A stretch of 64,000 nt of DNA. Source: Chloroflexi bacterium HGW-Chloroflexi-4 (GTDB taxonomy: Bacteria > Chloroflexota > Anaerolineae > Anaerolineales > Anaerolineaceae). Positions 1 through 9,262 of the stretch are shown one piece after another. Each line of letters begins with the position of its first letter. The stretch's first letter is position 1. Where the stretch lies: the NCBI GenBank assembly GCA_002840715.1, contig PHBW01000023.1, positions 49,973 through 113,972 of the forward strand, in the 5' to 3' direction. The notes beneath the pieces are model-generated. The model saw only the letters and a list, made by a program, of their open reading frames with translations. It ran no database searches and was not told the origin of the DNA. The position numbers and the translations under genes are program-made.

Positions 1-13
1 CAAACTCTACCGC

Positions 14-448
14 ATGAAGTGGCTGGGTGACAAAGTAATCAAGTTGGCTGAGAATAAGTTATGCGAGATCCTTGGCGAATATGCTTTGATTGCCGAGGGA
101 GAATCAAAAAAAGAACTGCACAAGGGGCACGGTGTAAAAACCGGTTATTTACGCAGGTCTATTCATGCGGCGGATGCGGACTATGCCTTTTCTAAGGATG
201 ACACTGGACCTGAAGGAAGCTCACCTGAGCGCGGCGGTTTGAAGATCAAAGCCAAAAAAGTTGGGAACAAATTTATTGTGCGACTTGGATCCGGTTTAGT
301 TTACGCAATGGCTATCCACCAGGGTTGGAACTGGCAGCCGGGCGGATTAATTGGTACATTTTCCGGGTATCACTATTTGACCAATGGCGTTGAAAAGGCC
401 AAGGCCAAAAAGAGTCAAATTATTGCAAGACACCAGGTGAAAGCATGA
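14..448 (+). CDS. HK97 gp10-like head-tail joining protein
   Basis: A 144-residue protein with a basic N-terminal helix and a VKTGYLRRSI segment (about residues 41-50), the position where gp10-like proteins carry their D-T-G-x-L-R-x-S motif. A glycine- and lysine-rich beta region follows. Its position just before a second small joining protein and the tail tube gene fits a tail-completion role. The reading frame stays open to the left edge (four more codons), so the true start may lie upstream of the window. The stop codon overlaps the next start by four bases. Family assignment rests on the motif and gene order. Confidence 0.6.
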   Translation: MKWLGDKVIKLAENKLCEILGEYALIAEGESKKELHKGHGVKTGYLRRSIHAADADYAFSKDDTGPEGSSPERGGLKIKAKKVGNKFIVRLGSGLVYAMAIHQGWNWQPGGLIGTFSGYHYLTNGVEKAKAKKSQIIARHQVKA

Positions 449-861
449 TCAATGGACTTGAAGCAACCATCCAACTGTTGAAGGCCAGCGGCTTATCTGT
501 TGATCAGATTGCCAGCAAGCACCGATATGGTGAAAGTGGCGTTGGTGTTTGGAAACCGGGTTCAAGGTCAATTGTGATCAGACAGGATGGAGGTGATCCA
601 AATCTCTATATTGAGGCGCAGACGATCAGGATTGAGGTGAGGTTCTTTGCCTCAAGCGATTATCTAGCGCTTGAATTGGCCAACGAGTTATATGAGCTGA
701 CCAAATCAATTGAAAGGGTTGAGCAACTGGTAAATGGTGGCACAGCGTTGATTTATTCGCTCTTACCAACCTCTGGACAATCTCAATTGTTTGATCAAGA
801 TTTGAAAATGGATTTTGTGCTTCAGTTTTATAACGTGCAAGTTTCTGAAAAATCAGTTTAA
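445..861 (+). CDS. Phage head-tail joining / tail terminator-like protein
   Basis: A 138-residue protein starting inside the ATGA overlap with the preceding gene, so the two are probably translationally coupled. It has an N-terminal helix (INGLEATIQLLKASGL) followed by predominantly beta-type sequence. The size and the slot between the gp10-like gene and the tail tube gene match the tail terminator or minor capsid protein of siphoviruses. No diagnostic motif is visible, so the function is inferred from synteny. Confidence 0.5.
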   Translation: MINGLEATIQLLKASGLSVDQIASKHRYGESGVGVWKPGSRSIVIRQDGGDPNLYIEAQTIRIEVRFFASSDYLALELANELYELTKSIERVEQLVNGGTALIYSLLPTSGQSQLFDQDLKMDFVLQFYNVQVSEKSV

Positions 862-893
862 AAAAATGAGCGTGTTCGCTCAGGAGCATATTT

Positions 894-1259
894 ATGTCAA
901 ATATTACATTAACAGTTCAAAAGATTGTGAAGACAGGCCTTTCAGTGGTGAGAACCGCGTCGGGCTCTTCTCCGCTTTTGAATACTTCGGATAACTTTCA
1001 GTTCATTAACACCGGTAAGGAAAGTGTCCACTTTGTGAAAACAGGAGCCGGTTCCTGCAATGCGATCTTCAAAACGCCTGGCAAGGTGGATGGCCTTGAC
1101 ATCGCAGAACGCACGGTTGTCATCCCTGCTACCACCGGAGATGTTGAAATTGGACCCTTTGACCCGGCGATCTACAACACACCTGGTACCAATTTGCTTG
1201 AGGGTTTCACTGTCAGCGAAGTCACTGGTTTGAGTGTGGCAGTCAAACAACTTAAATAA
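894..1259 (+). CDS. Phage structural protein of unknown function
   Basis: A 121-residue beta-rich, Gly/Thr-rich protein without signal peptide or membrane segment, preceded by an AGGAG ribosome binding site 9 bases before ATG. Short basic N-terminus, then alternating hydrophobic/polar strands, as in small virion decoration or neck proteins. It sits between joining genes and the tail tube. Not recognised beyond this; a virion role is inferred from operon position. Confidence 0.5.
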   Translation: MSNITLTVQKIVKTGLSVVRTASGSSPLLNTSDNFQFINTGKESVHFVKTGAGSCNAIFKTPGKVDGLDIAERTVVIPATTGDVEIGPFDPAIYNTPGTNLLEGFTVSEVTGLSVAVKQLK

Positions 1260-1295
1260 GATGTTGCTGCGGTTTGCAGCAGAAAGTGAATTTTC

Positions 1296-1880
1296 ATGCA
1301 ACCTTATGAATTGATCACCGGAGTTGGACGTTTGTATATAGCACCTGTTGGTACGGCCTTCCCGGATTTGGATGATACACCGGGTGCTGCCTGGCGCGAT
1401 ATGGGGCCGACTGAAGACGGTGTTTCAGTCAATCTGGATCAAAAGATTGATGAGCATCGGGTAGACCAGGAAACTGGTCCGATCGAAGCTACCAGATCTG
1501 AAGAAAATCTGACCATAGAAACCACACTTCCCTCTGCCACTTTGGAAAATCTGGCAGATGTGCTTGGCGGCACGGTTGAAGACACGGCACCTGGCGCCGG
1601 TTTGATCGGCACCAGAGAGGTTCCGTTGTACCGCGGGAAAACCGTCAAGAAATTCTCATTGCTCTTCAGAGGTGAAACCGCTTCATCTTACGGTGAAGGG
1701 ATGCCCGGTCAATATGAAATCCCACGTGGTTATTTTGGCGGAACAACCGGATTGAAAGACACCAAAGATGGCCACAGAGCGATCGGTGTGGAGTTCCACG
1801 CTTTGGTTGACCCTTCAGCCAGTTCAGACGGTGAGAAATTTGGCCGACTGATCATGCAGGACGCCGAGGCGACCTCATGA
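1296..1880 (+). CDS. Major tail tube protein
   Basis: A 194-residue protein whose N-terminal part (ELITGVGRLYIAPVGTAFPD, then DMGPTEDGVSV) resembles phage tail tube proteins. These open with a strand giving the reference value of the protein and continue in a tube-forming beta barrel. Place and size agree: directly before two small overlapping genes of the tail chaperone type and the tape measure gene. It would polymerise around the tape measure to form the tail shaft. The stop overlaps the next start (ATGA). Confidence 0.7.
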   Translation: MQPYELITGVGRLYIAPVGTAFPDLDDTPGAAWRDMGPTEDGVSVNLDQKIDEHRVDQETGPIEATRSEENLTIETTLPSATLENLADVLGGTVEDTAPGAGLIGTREVPLYRGKTVKKFSLLFRGETASSYGEGMPGQYEIPRGYFGGTTGLKDTKDGHRAIGVEFHALVDPSASSDGEKFGRLIMQDAEATS

Positions 1881-2263
1881 CAAATGATCATGTTCTTGAC
1901 CTTGATGAGCTCTTTGGGCGCGATAACCCCGTCACCGTCAAGCATGGCGGAAAGTCTTACGACCTGGTGAGGCCTTCGGGCCTCACTCCGTCACAGTATT
2001 CTGGGTGGCTGGCGCTCGAATCTCGAATGGAAGATTTCAAGAAATTGGGATCTGAAATGACTGAGCAACAATCCGCTGAAATGGAAAAAACGGTGATGGA
2101 GATCATCACCCTTTTGAATCCACGACTGGCCAAGGAAGAACTGGGATTTGTGAAAGCCATGCGAATTGTGCAGTTCTATTTTGAAACGGTCTTCCCTGAT
2201 CTCGTGGAAAAGGCCAAAGGCAACCCAAAAAAAGCGACTGGGGCAGCGTCTTTGCAGACCTAA
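1877..2263 (+). CDS. Tail assembly chaperone, upstream frame (gpG-like)
   Basis: A 128-residue acidic, helical protein that ends in a Lys-rich stretch. It occupies the gpG position between tube and tape measure genes. Near its end the run A AAA AAA G at 2227-2234 is a canonical -1 slippery heptamer in the correct register (zero-frame codons AAA at 2228 and 2231). After a -1 slip, translation would continue without a stop into the next frame up to 2541. As in lambda gpG/gpGT, the short and the fused products would coat the tape measure during tail assembly. Confidence 0.75.
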   Translation: MTNDHVLDLDELFGRDNPVTVKHGGKSYDLVRPSGLTPSQYSGWLALESRMEDFKKLGSEMTEQQSAEMEKTVMEIITLLNPRLAKEELGFVKAMRIVQFYFETVFPDLVEKAKGNPKKATGAASLQT

Positions 2264-2541
2264 GCGCGGTTTACGGTCTGCCCCTTTCTGAAATTTGGAA
2301 CCACATGCCGATGGCATCGATCGAGTCTTATTACGAAAAGGTGCCCGCCAAAATTGCACAACAGAAATTGATCATGGCTGAAGCGGTAATGGTGGCTTTT
2401 TCAAAAGATGCATCAAAGATCATGAAAAGTTGGGAACGTCTGGCTTACGGCGATGCCGCAAAGCCAAAACCTGCAAGCGCTGGCGAATTGAAGCTTCTCG
2501 GAATAGGAGTAAAGCATGTCGGGAAAACCAAGTCTGGGTGA
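2226..2541 (+). CDS. Tail assembly chaperone, -1 frame extension (gpT-like)
   Basis: The -1 frame is open across the slippery site and gives a coherent helical continuation: KSDWGSVFADLSAVYGLPLS, then IWNHMPMASIES. The whole chain is about 104 residues from the slip to the stop at 2541. An internal ATG at 2305 exists but has no ribosome binding site, which favours expression as a fusion to the preceding gene. The F-x-x-L-x-A-x-Y-G-x-x-x-x-E-I-W pattern is typical of the C-terminal chaperone domain. The last codons overlap the start of the tape measure gene at 2516. Confidence 0.75.
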
Positions 2542-4303
2542 GGCTGTATTAGATCTCACCGGAGATGATAGCAAACTTCAAAAAACAACCAAAGGCGCAA
2601 AGCTCAATGTTGAAAAAATCTTGGGTGGCTTAGGCACTGGCATGAAGGCGTTGGGTGTTGGGATTGCAGCCACTTCCGCGGCAGTAGCAACGCTTGGGGC
2701 AGGTATCTTTGCAATGGCCACAAAAGCAGCCAATGGTGCGGATGAAATTATGAAGATGGCCAGCACCTACAGCCTGACCACTGACAAGATACAAGAGCTG
2801 AAATATGCGGCTGAGCTGGTGGATGTTCCCCTGGATACGATGACCGGTTCCTTCTCGCGATTGAACATGGCGTTAGGTGCGGCTAAGGACCCCACCAGCG
2901 AACAGGCAAAGCTTTTTGCGCAACTCGGAGTTTCGGTTCTGGATGCATCCGGTCAGATGAGAACGACTAACGACGTCTGGCTGGATACGATTGATGCGCT
3001 GGGCGGGGTGCAAAACCAAACGGACCGGGACATTATCAGCCTGAAGCTGTTTGGACGTTCGGCTGCAGATTTGAATCCGTTAATTGCGGCAGGATCTGCA
3101 GCTCTGGCAAAGTTTGGGCTTGAAGCGCATACCACCGGTAATGTAATCGACACAGATTTGTTGGAGGCGGCGGCAAAATTGGATGATGCGCTCGAGCGGA
3201 TAAAATCCACGGCTGGATCTGTGGTGATGAAATTGGGGGCAGAATTTGCACCAGGAATTGAAGCGTTCGTGAATGTGGTGAGCGGATATCTGACCCGGTT
3301 TTCAAACTTGATCGGGGATGAATCGTTGACCACCGAACAAAAAATATCAGCAGGCGGCGCACTGATTGCCACCATATTGGTGGATATTCGGGACAGTCTT
3401 CCACAACTCTTGGAATCTGGTCTTGGGATCATGAAATCACTAATAACCGGTGTGGTACAGGCCATCCCGGTGATGATTCCGGTCTTGATAGATGCAATCA
3501 TGGGCATCACAGATTTCTTGATCGAAATGCTGCCAATGGCACTCGATGCGCTGATTAAAGTTGTGGTGCTGGCATTTGAGGGAATTGCAGAGGCGCTGCC
3601 TGAATTACTACCAAAATTGGTGAAGTTAATCATGGATTTACTGATCACGTTGATCCAGGCGACACCTTTGATTCTCAAAGCCGGGCTAGAAATGATCGTG
3701 GGATTGGTCAAAGGTTTGGTAGATTCAATCCCCGTGCTGGTGGAAGCCATCCCTGAGGTGATCATGGCGATCGTGGATGCCACGATTGATATGCTTCCAG
3801 AGATCATTTTGGCAGCTGTTGAAATCGTGATGGCGCTGGTATTCGGGATTGTGGAAAACATTCCGTTGATCGTGGCGACCATCCCAAAAATCATCAAGGC
3901 GATGATCGACAAGTTCAAAAGCCCTGAGTTCAAAAAACAGATGTCAGATATGGGCAAGGAACTGGTGGAAGGATTGAAAGAAGGATGGACTAACGCCTGG
4001 GAAAACTTCAAGGATATGGTGGTGAAAAACTTCAAGGAAAGCGTGCAAGCCATCAAGGATCTGTTGGGGATTGCAAGCCCATCCACCGTATTTGCAGGGA
4101 TTGGAGACAACCTAATGCAGGGGTTGACGATCGGGATTAATCGAAGCGCACAAATGCCAGTAATGGCCACTACCCAGGTTGCAGGGGCACTTTCACAATC
4201 GTCTGTGACCAACAATTACAACCTGGCCGCCAATTATAAATACCAATCTGAATCAACTTTAATTGACCAGGTGAAAATGTTGCAGCTTTTGGGAGGTCAT
4301 TGA
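2516..4303 (+). CDS. Tape measure protein
   Basis: A 595-residue protein with a Lys-rich N-terminus, an Ala/Gly-rich hydrophobic segment near residues 40-70, and a long series of amphipathic and hydrophobic helices at 255-470. The C-terminal end (GIASPSTVFAGIGDNLMQGL) is seen in many tape measure proteins. It has a good AGGAG site before ATG. It sets the tail length and is ejected with DNA. 595 residues is short for the family and would imply a tail of roughly 90 nm at the usual 1.5 angstrom per residue (inference). The stop overlaps the next start. Confidence 0.88.
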   Translation: MSGKPSLGEAVLDLTGDDSKLQKTTKGAKLNVEKILGGLGTGMKALGVGIAATSAAVATLGAGIFAMATKAANGADEIMKMASTYSLTTDKIQELKYAAELVDVPLDTMTGSFSRLNMALGAAKDPTSEQAKLFAQLGVSVLDASGQMRTTNDVWLDTIDALGGVQNQTDRDIISLKLFGRSAADLNPLIAAGSAALAKFGLEAHTTGNVIDTDLLEAAAKLDDALERIKSTAGSVVMKLGAEFAPGIEAFVNVVSGYLTRFSNLIGDESLTTEQKISAGGALIATILVDIRDSLPQLLESGLGIMKSLITGVVQAIPVMIPVLIDAIMGITDFLIEMLPMALDALIKVVVLAFEGIAEALPELLPKLVKLIMDLLITLIQATPLILKAGLEMIVGLVKGLVDSIPVLVEAIPEVIMAIVDATIDMLPEIILAAVEIVMALVFGIVENIPLIVATIPKIIKAMIDKFKSPEFKKQMSDMGKELVEGLKEGWTNAWENFKDMVVKNFKESVQAIKDLLGIASPSTVFAGIGDNLMQGLTIGINRSAQMPVMATTQVAGALSQSSVTNNYNLAANYKYQSESTLIDQVKMLQLLGGH

Positions 4304-5187
4304 TGTATTCGTGGATTGTTGACGGTGTAGAAACTAACCTGGATGATGGTGTTTTATGTTATTTAGTTGGCAGCGACGGTCTTGGTATGATGCCATTTCA
4401 TCGGATTGCTGACCGAGGGCCACTTCAACATGGTGATACTGATCGGGGATATCGATATGATCCACGAATGATCAATCTCGCATTGCAAATTTTTGCTGAA
4501 GATATCTCTTCTTTTTGGGCAAAACGCAATACTCTTTTAAGAATGTTTACCCCTAATTCAAACAGGGGAATTTTTAAGTGGGAGTTAGGAAGTGATATTC
4601 GGCAGATTGAGGCAATACCCTATGATGGGTTGACATTTTCAAGTAAAGACGCATCTGGTTTATCACAAAAGACTGGAATAATTTTGAAATGCAACGACCC
4701 GGCATGGTATGACCCTGCAGCAAAATCAGTTGAATTATTGTCCAGCGGTGGAGGCGGGGCCAGCGGCGGTGCGGTTCCTACGGCGGTTCCAACTTCTGTT
4801 GGAAGCTCTGGTGTGAACGCTTCTGTCGCGATCAATTATGAAGGCAATGTCGATTCATATCCATTTTTGGTAAGAATTACCGGGCCAATTACCAGCCCGA
4901 TCATCACCAATTTGGTTACAAATGAAAAAATCGATTTCAGCGGGTACACCATCGCGGATGGTGACCATTATGACCTTGATTTGCGATTTGGCCAAAAAAC
5001 AGTTGTCAACAGTTCAGGAACGAATAAAAGTTCTGAAGTCGCTTCAAGCTCTGATTTAACCACCTTCAGAATAATCGCAAGCCCCGATGCTGCAGACGGC
5101 GTGAACTCTATCCAGCTTACTGGAAGTGCCGTTGGCGCCAACACGAGGCTTGATATTTCTTACTACAATCGATTCTCAGGAATTTAG
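4300..5187 (+). CDS. Distal tail protein (Dit-like)
   Basis: A 295-residue protein placed directly after the tape measure gene. The N-terminal half has the Dit-family pattern: a beta-rich start, then a helix with WAKRNTLLRMFTPNSNRGIF and a following strand carrying an arginine-glutamine pair. A Gly/Ser-rich linker (about residues 147-152) separates it from a C-terminal beta-sandwich domain, the galectin-like part. Dit forms the hexameric hub joining the tube to the baseplate. Confidence 0.72.
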   Translation: MMYSWIVDGVETNLDDGVLCYLVGSDGLGMMPFHRIADRGPLQHGDTDRGYRYDPRMINLALQIFAEDISSFWAKRNTLLRMFTPNSNRGIFKWELGSDIRQIEAIPYDGLTFSSKDASGLSQKTGIILKCNDPAWYDPAAKSVELLSSGGGGASGGAVPTAVPTSVGSSGVNASVAINYEGNVDSYPFLVRITGPITSPIITNLVTNEKIDFSGYTIADGDHYDLDLRFGQKTVVNSSGTNKSSEVASSSDLTTFRIIASPDAADGVNSIQLTGSAVGANTRLDISYYNRFSGI

Positions 5188-5196
5188 GAGGCAATA

Positions 5197-6189
5197 ATGA
5201 CAGAAAAATCATTGTTTTGGACGACTGGAGGCTCTGGAGATGGCGCCAGCACCTATACCCGGGCAGATTGGAGCAAGGCTCTCAAGATTGCGGGTGCCTG
5301 CCGGTCTTTTGAAGGTGTGGCTCCTAATTTCTTGAATGAGTTGGTGGGCAGTGTTCCGTCAGCTAATACAGCCAGGATCGGCACAGGCGGCGCTTTGGTA
5401 GATGGAAAGCCCTATGAAAACTCAGCGCCGGTGGATGTGACTATTCCATCAGCCGTTGGGGCAGGAAACACGAGGATTGATCGAATCGTGCTGAGGGCCA
5501 ATTGGACTGCGCAAACCGTGAGAATTACACGCATTCCGGGTTCGGATGCCGTCAGCCCAACGGCGCCGGTGATTACCCAAACCAGCGAGACCACATACGA
5601 CATAATGCTTTACCAGGCTCTGGTGACAACTGCGGGTGTAGTGACATTGACAGATGAGCGGGTCATGGCTGATTTGGCTGCAGGGGATGTTTCAAGCACC
5701 ATGATCGCTGATGGTGCAGTGATAACAGCAAAAATTCCCGATGCCTCGATTCCAAATAGCAAATTATCTGAAGGGTCTATGCCTTACGGTGTGCAAGTCA
5801 CAAATTCTGGCGCATTGACTATTCCAGCCAGTGCAGTGGCTTATACAGTTCCATTTAATTCCGAGGTATTTGACGATGACACAATGCACGACAACTCCAC
5901 AAACAACACCAGGTTGACATGCAAGCGTGCAGGAAGGTATTTTGTCACGATAAACATCCAAGGCGGTTTAGGCTCTGGAGGTACTTATGTAATGGCCAGA
6001 ATCACAAAAAATGGCACTTCAAATGTGATTGGTCAAGTAACGCAAGGGCCTTCAGGGTACATCTTGTCTACATCTTATTTTGAATTAGCTTTGAATGATT
6101 ATTTGGAATTGGTCGTTGCACAGAACGGAACCGGAACTGGAAATGTAAACTCAGGGGCGGCACTTTTTTCAATGGCTTACGACGGTTAA
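5197..6189 (+). CDS. Baseplate/adhesion protein with C1q-like C-terminus
   Basis: A 330-residue protein. The first half (about 1-175) resembles baseplate upper-type proteins with alternating Ala/Gly/Thr strands and the conserved-looking DERVMADL segment. Residues about 200-330 read as a jelly-roll domain of the C1q/TNF type (VPFNSEVFDDD, CKRAGRYFVTINI, YFELALNDYLELVV), as in trimeric receptor-binding tips. It probably binds the host cell surface. The start follows an AGGAGG site. Confidence 0.6.
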   Translation: MTEKSLFWTTGGSGDGASTYTRADWSKALKIAGACRSFEGVAPNFLNELVGSVPSANTARIGTGGALVDGKPYENSAPVDVTIPSAVGAGNTRIDRIVLRANWTAQTVRITRIPGSDAVSPTAPVITQTSETTYDIMLYQALVTTAGVVTLTDERVMADLAAGDVSSTMIADGAVITAKIPDASIPNSKLSEGSMPYGVQVTNSGALTIPASAVAYTVPFNSEVFDDDTMHDNSTNNTRLTCKRAGRYFVTINIQGGLGSGGTYVMARITKNGTSNVIGQVTQGPSGYILSTSYFELALNDYLELVVAQNGTGTGNVNSGAALFSMAYDG

Positions 6190-7289
6190 TGATGGATCCT
6201 GAATTCAGACTTGACCTTTTCACTTATACCGGCGAGAAATTTGCAGAAATCAGCGATTTTCTCGAATTGGCGGCTACGACTGTTGTTAATACACCTGGAG
6301 TATTAAAAGCTGTGCTTCCTGGAAATCACGCAGCGCTGGCAAACCTCCAAAATAACAGCCAGGTAGAGCTTTTTTACAAATATTCGGGAGGTGTTTGGAC
6401 GCGATTTTTTGGTGGTATCTATCGCGCGCAAGATCAAAAACAACCGAATGAGCCGTATTTTACTCTCACAGCCAAGGGCTATTTATGGCTCCTGTCAACA
6501 AGAATTGTGGCATACGCGGCCAATGTAGCCAATAAATCATATTTTTCGGCGGTAAAAGCTGAAACAATTATGAAAACATTGGTGACTTACAATCTCACGG
6601 CGTCGGCAACCACGGCGAATGGAAGGGTAAGAAATGGAACAAATTGGCCAGCAACGCTGATCAGTGTAGCCTTAGATGCGGCGGGCGGAACAACTCAAGA
6701 TTGGTACTGTGCGCAAGAGGTTGTTTTAGACTCACTTGAAAAATTGGCCAAGATTGCGGGTGGTGACTTTGATCTCGTAAAGACAGCAGCAAATACCTTT
6801 GAATTCAGATTTTATGCTGGCCAGGTTGGCACAAATCGCACCTCTTCCATTACTTTTTCTCTTGGCCATGGAAATATGGGAAATCCAAATTACTCTTACG
6901 ACCGCACACGCGAAGCGACAGTGGGCATCGTTGGCGGACAGGGTGAAGACAGCTCGAGAGAATTTGCAGTAAGAACCGGGGTTGATTATTCGTCAGCCAA
7001 CGATATTGAGATATTCGTGCCAGCAACAGATGTGGCAGCAGGAAACACCGCGGGATTAAACACGGCAGGGGACTCTGTTTTGGAAGAAAAGCGATCAAAA
7101 GAAGTTTTCTCGTTTGATGTCATCCAAACTAAAAACTCACGTTTTGGGGCGGATTACTTCTTGGGGGACCTGGTCACCGCGATTAATCCATATACCAAAG
7201 CGAGCGTTACCCAAAAGGTTGTTTCTGCAAGTTTGAGTATTTTGAAATCCGGTGAAGGAAACTTCTCGGTAGAAATGGCTACACCATGA
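6189..7289 (+). CDS. Siphovirus tail protein, ReqiPepy6 Gp37-like
   Basis: A 366-residue protein overlapping the previous stop (TAATG). The central KLAKIAGGDFDLVK part, the GGQGEDSSRE segment and the C-terminal half with AGDSVLEEKRSKEVFSFDV and GADYFLGDLVTAINP are typical of the Gp37-like family, which resembles the tail-tip hub proteins of siphoviruses. It likely forms the baseplate hub under the Dit ring. No peptidase motif is visible. Confidence 0.7.
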   Translation: MMDPEFRLDLFTYTGEKFAEISDFLELAATTVVNTPGVLKAVLPGNHAALANLQNNSQVELFYKYSGGVWTRFFGGIYRAQDQKQPNEPYFTLTAKGYLWLLSTRIVAYAANVANKSYFSAVKAETIMKTLVTYNLTASATTANGRVRNGTNWPATLISVALDAAGGTTQDWYCAQEVVLDSLEKLAKIAGGDFDLVKTAANTFEFRFYAGQVGTNRTSSITFSLGHGNMGNPNYSYDRTREATVGIVGGQGEDSSREFAVRTGVDYSSANDIEIFVPATDVAAGNTAGLNTAGDSVLEEKRSKEVFSFDVIQTKNSRFGADYFLGDLVTAINPYTKASVTQKVVSASLSILKSGEGNFSVEMATP

Positions 7290-7624
7290 TTTCAAACGTG
7301 TTTGAGGATTTAGCATCAAGGATCAAGCAATTGGCCGAACGGGTTGCCAAAATTGAGAGATTAGATAGGCCGAGCGGTGGATCTACTTATACGCTGCCAA
7401 CTGCAACTGCCTCAGTGTTAGGCGGGGTGAAGGTAGGATCAAGGTTATCAATCGCAAGCGGGGTTCTCAGTGCAGATGTGCAGGGCGGTGGAGCTGTGAT
7501 CAGAAATACAAAAGGCGGATTGACCATAGCAGCCGGGACTTCATTCGTTGTGTCAGATGATTTCGAAGTGTTGAATGGTGAAGAGCTGGCAATCGAAAGC
7601 GACGGATTCATGGAGGTTTTATGA
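7286..7624 (+). CDS. Short phage tail-region protein with coiled-coil start
   Basis: A 112-residue protein overlapping both neighbours by four bases. Residues 1-28 form a short heptad helix (EDLASRIKQLAERVAKIERL) that could trimerise. Then come Gly/Thr/Ser-rich strands ending in a small beta motif. This layout suggests a connector between the baseplate and fibre. No named family is recognised. Confidence 0.5.
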   Translation: MISNVFEDLASRIKQLAERVAKIERLDRPSGGSTYTLPTATASVLGGVKVGSRLSIASGVLSADVQGGGAVIRNTKGGLTIAAGTSFVVSDDFEVLNGEELAIESDGFMEVL

Positions 7625-8451
7625 GCAAAATTACATTATCAAAGGTTGCTGCACCCGGCACACCGGCAGCCGGAAAAATCGTTTTGTATTTTAAGAGCGA
7701 TGGTCTTCTCTATAAAAAAGATGAGACTGGAACAGAAACTGCGGTTGGCGGCTCTGGTGGTGGCGATTTTAGCGGCCCTGCCTCGTCTGTGGATGGCCAT
7801 GTTGTTCTATTCAACGGCGCGACAGGAAAGTTGGGGAAGTCGGCAGGGGCAGCGCTGCCGGTGAAAGCATCAGCCGCCGAGATCACGACTGGAACAGATG
7901 ATGCCAAGTTCGCGACCGCCAAAGCGATCAAAGATGCAGGGATCGTGGCTACACCGGTCAAGGCAAGTGCTGCGGAGGTGCTTGCGGGAACCGATGACGC
8001 AAAATTCTTGACGCCATTATCGGCAAAAGGAATCCCGTCGATATACCCGGATTCAACGCCTGATGCAGATGTCACAGCTCATGGTGAAATAGCTGTGTTT
8101 AATGCCAATGAGGCTCAAGCCTTTGGGGATGCAGTTTATATCGATGCGGATGGTCAAGCGCATATTGGAGATGCAGATGCAATTGCCTCATCAATCATTG
8201 TAGCGGTGGCTATTGCCACAATCAGCCTAAACGCAGATGGTCAATATTTGTTGCGTGGATTTCTACGCAAAGATGCCTGGGCGTGGACTGTTGGTGGATT
8301 GATTTATTTGTCTACCACCGGCACAACAGGTAATACGATGACACAAACGGCCCCGAGCGGCACGGATGACTGTATTGTGATCTTGGGCGTGGCAACGCAT
8401 GCCGACCGAATGTATTTCAATCCGCAGCTCGTGATTGTGGAGCACACATAA
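7621..8451 (+). CDS. Tail fibre-like protein with internal repeats
   Basis: A 276-residue protein. Residues about 80-135 contain two degenerate copies of a unit reading VKASAAEI-x-TGTDDAKF and VKASAAEV-x-AGTDDAKF. This unit recurs in phage tail fibres, where it builds triple-stranded shaft. The C-terminal 120 residues are beta-rich and may form the tip. It follows the coiled-coil gene by a four-base overlap and probably contributes to host recognition. Confidence 0.62.
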   Translation: MSKITLSKVAAPGTPAAGKIVLYFKSDGLLYKKDETGTETAVGGSGGGDFSGPASSVDGHVVLFNGATGKLGKSAGAALPVKASAAEITTGTDDAKFATAKAIKDAGIVATPVKASAAEVLAGTDDAKFLTPLSAKGIPSIYPDSTPDADVTAHGEIAVFNANEAQAFGDAVYIDADGQAHIGDADAIASSIIVAVAIATISLNADGQYLLRGFLRKDAWAWTVGGLIYLSTTGTTGNTMTQTAPSGTDDCIVILGVATHADRMYFNPQLVIVEHT

Positions 8452-8452
8452 A

Positions 8453-9253
8453 ATGGCAGTTGATGATAGTAATACCAAAATATTACTTCACGGTGATGGT
8501 GCTGACGGCTCGCCAACCATCACTGATGAAAGTGGTAAGACATGGACTGTGTATGGAAATACGCAAATTGATACTGCGCAGTCTGTTTTTGGAGGTGCAT
8601 CAATAAAGTTTGATGGTACGGGTGATTATATTCAGACCCCATACCATGCTGATTTTGATCTTGGGGCAGACCCATGCTCAGGTGATTTACGTGTCATGTT
8701 TGCGGCACAACCCGCAACAAATGACGCATCTGCTTTGTATGTCATTGGTAGGGAGGCGGCCAATAATGATAATGTAATTTCGTTACGATATTATGATGAG
8801 AGCGGAACAAAAAAATTAGGGTTTCAAGCAAGGGTTGGTAATGTAACGAAAGCTAATTATTATTTCAATTGGTCGGCAACACTTAACCAGTGGTATCACA
8901 TTGAATGGGATCGAGATGGTTCAAATTTCTATATTTTTATTGATGGAGTCTCTCAGTCTTTGACTGTAGGCACAGCGATTGGCACTAATTCGATTACCTT
9001 GGCTGCAAATTTACCCTGCACCATAGGTCGATATGGAAATTATGACGGGTATTATTTCAACGGCTGGATAGATGAAGATAGAGCTTTGTCGAAGGGTGTT
9101 GCAAGGCATACAGCAAACTTCACGCCTCCAACCAGTGCTTATTCAGCAGCTTCATCAGCAATAAAAAAGGTTACAGGTCAAGCTTACGCCTCAATAAAGA
9201 AAATATGTGGCGTGGCAATCGCTTCCATCAAAAAGGTTGCTGGGGTTCAATAA
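8453..9253 (+). CDS. LamG/concanavalin A-like tail adhesin
   Basis: A 266-residue protein if the ATG at 8453 is used; an in-frame TTG at 8435 lies inside the previous gene and is less likely. Residues 5-220 fit a LamG-type jelly roll: HGDGADGSPTITDESG, then GTGDYIQTP, WYHIEWDRDGSNFYIFIDG and a closing GWIDEDRAL-x-x-GVARHTANF. The last 35 residues hold three short repeats beginning with IKKV or IKKI, a tail seen in phage lectin-like proteins. It likely binds cell-surface glycans. Confidence 0.72.
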   Translation: MAVDDSNTKILLHGDGADGSPTITDESGKTWTVYGNTQIDTAQSVFGGASIKFDGTGDYIQTPYHADFDLGADPCSGDLRVMFAAQPATNDASALYVIGREAANNDNVISLRYYDESGTKKLGFQARVGNVTKANYYFNWSATLNQWYHIEWDRDGSNFYIFIDGVSQSLTVGTAIGTNSITLAANLPCTIGRYGNYDGYYFNGWIDEDRALSKGVARHTANFTPPTSAYSAASSAIKKVTGQAYASIKKICGVAIASIKKVAGVQ

Positions 9254-9262
9254 GGAGAAATA

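Noticed and set aside
2953..4215. A 420-codon open frame on the minus strand inside the tape measure gene
   Set aside because: Ser/Ile/Thr-rich composition is that of an antisense frame of a hydrophobic coding sequence; the plus-strand tape measure protein explains the region.
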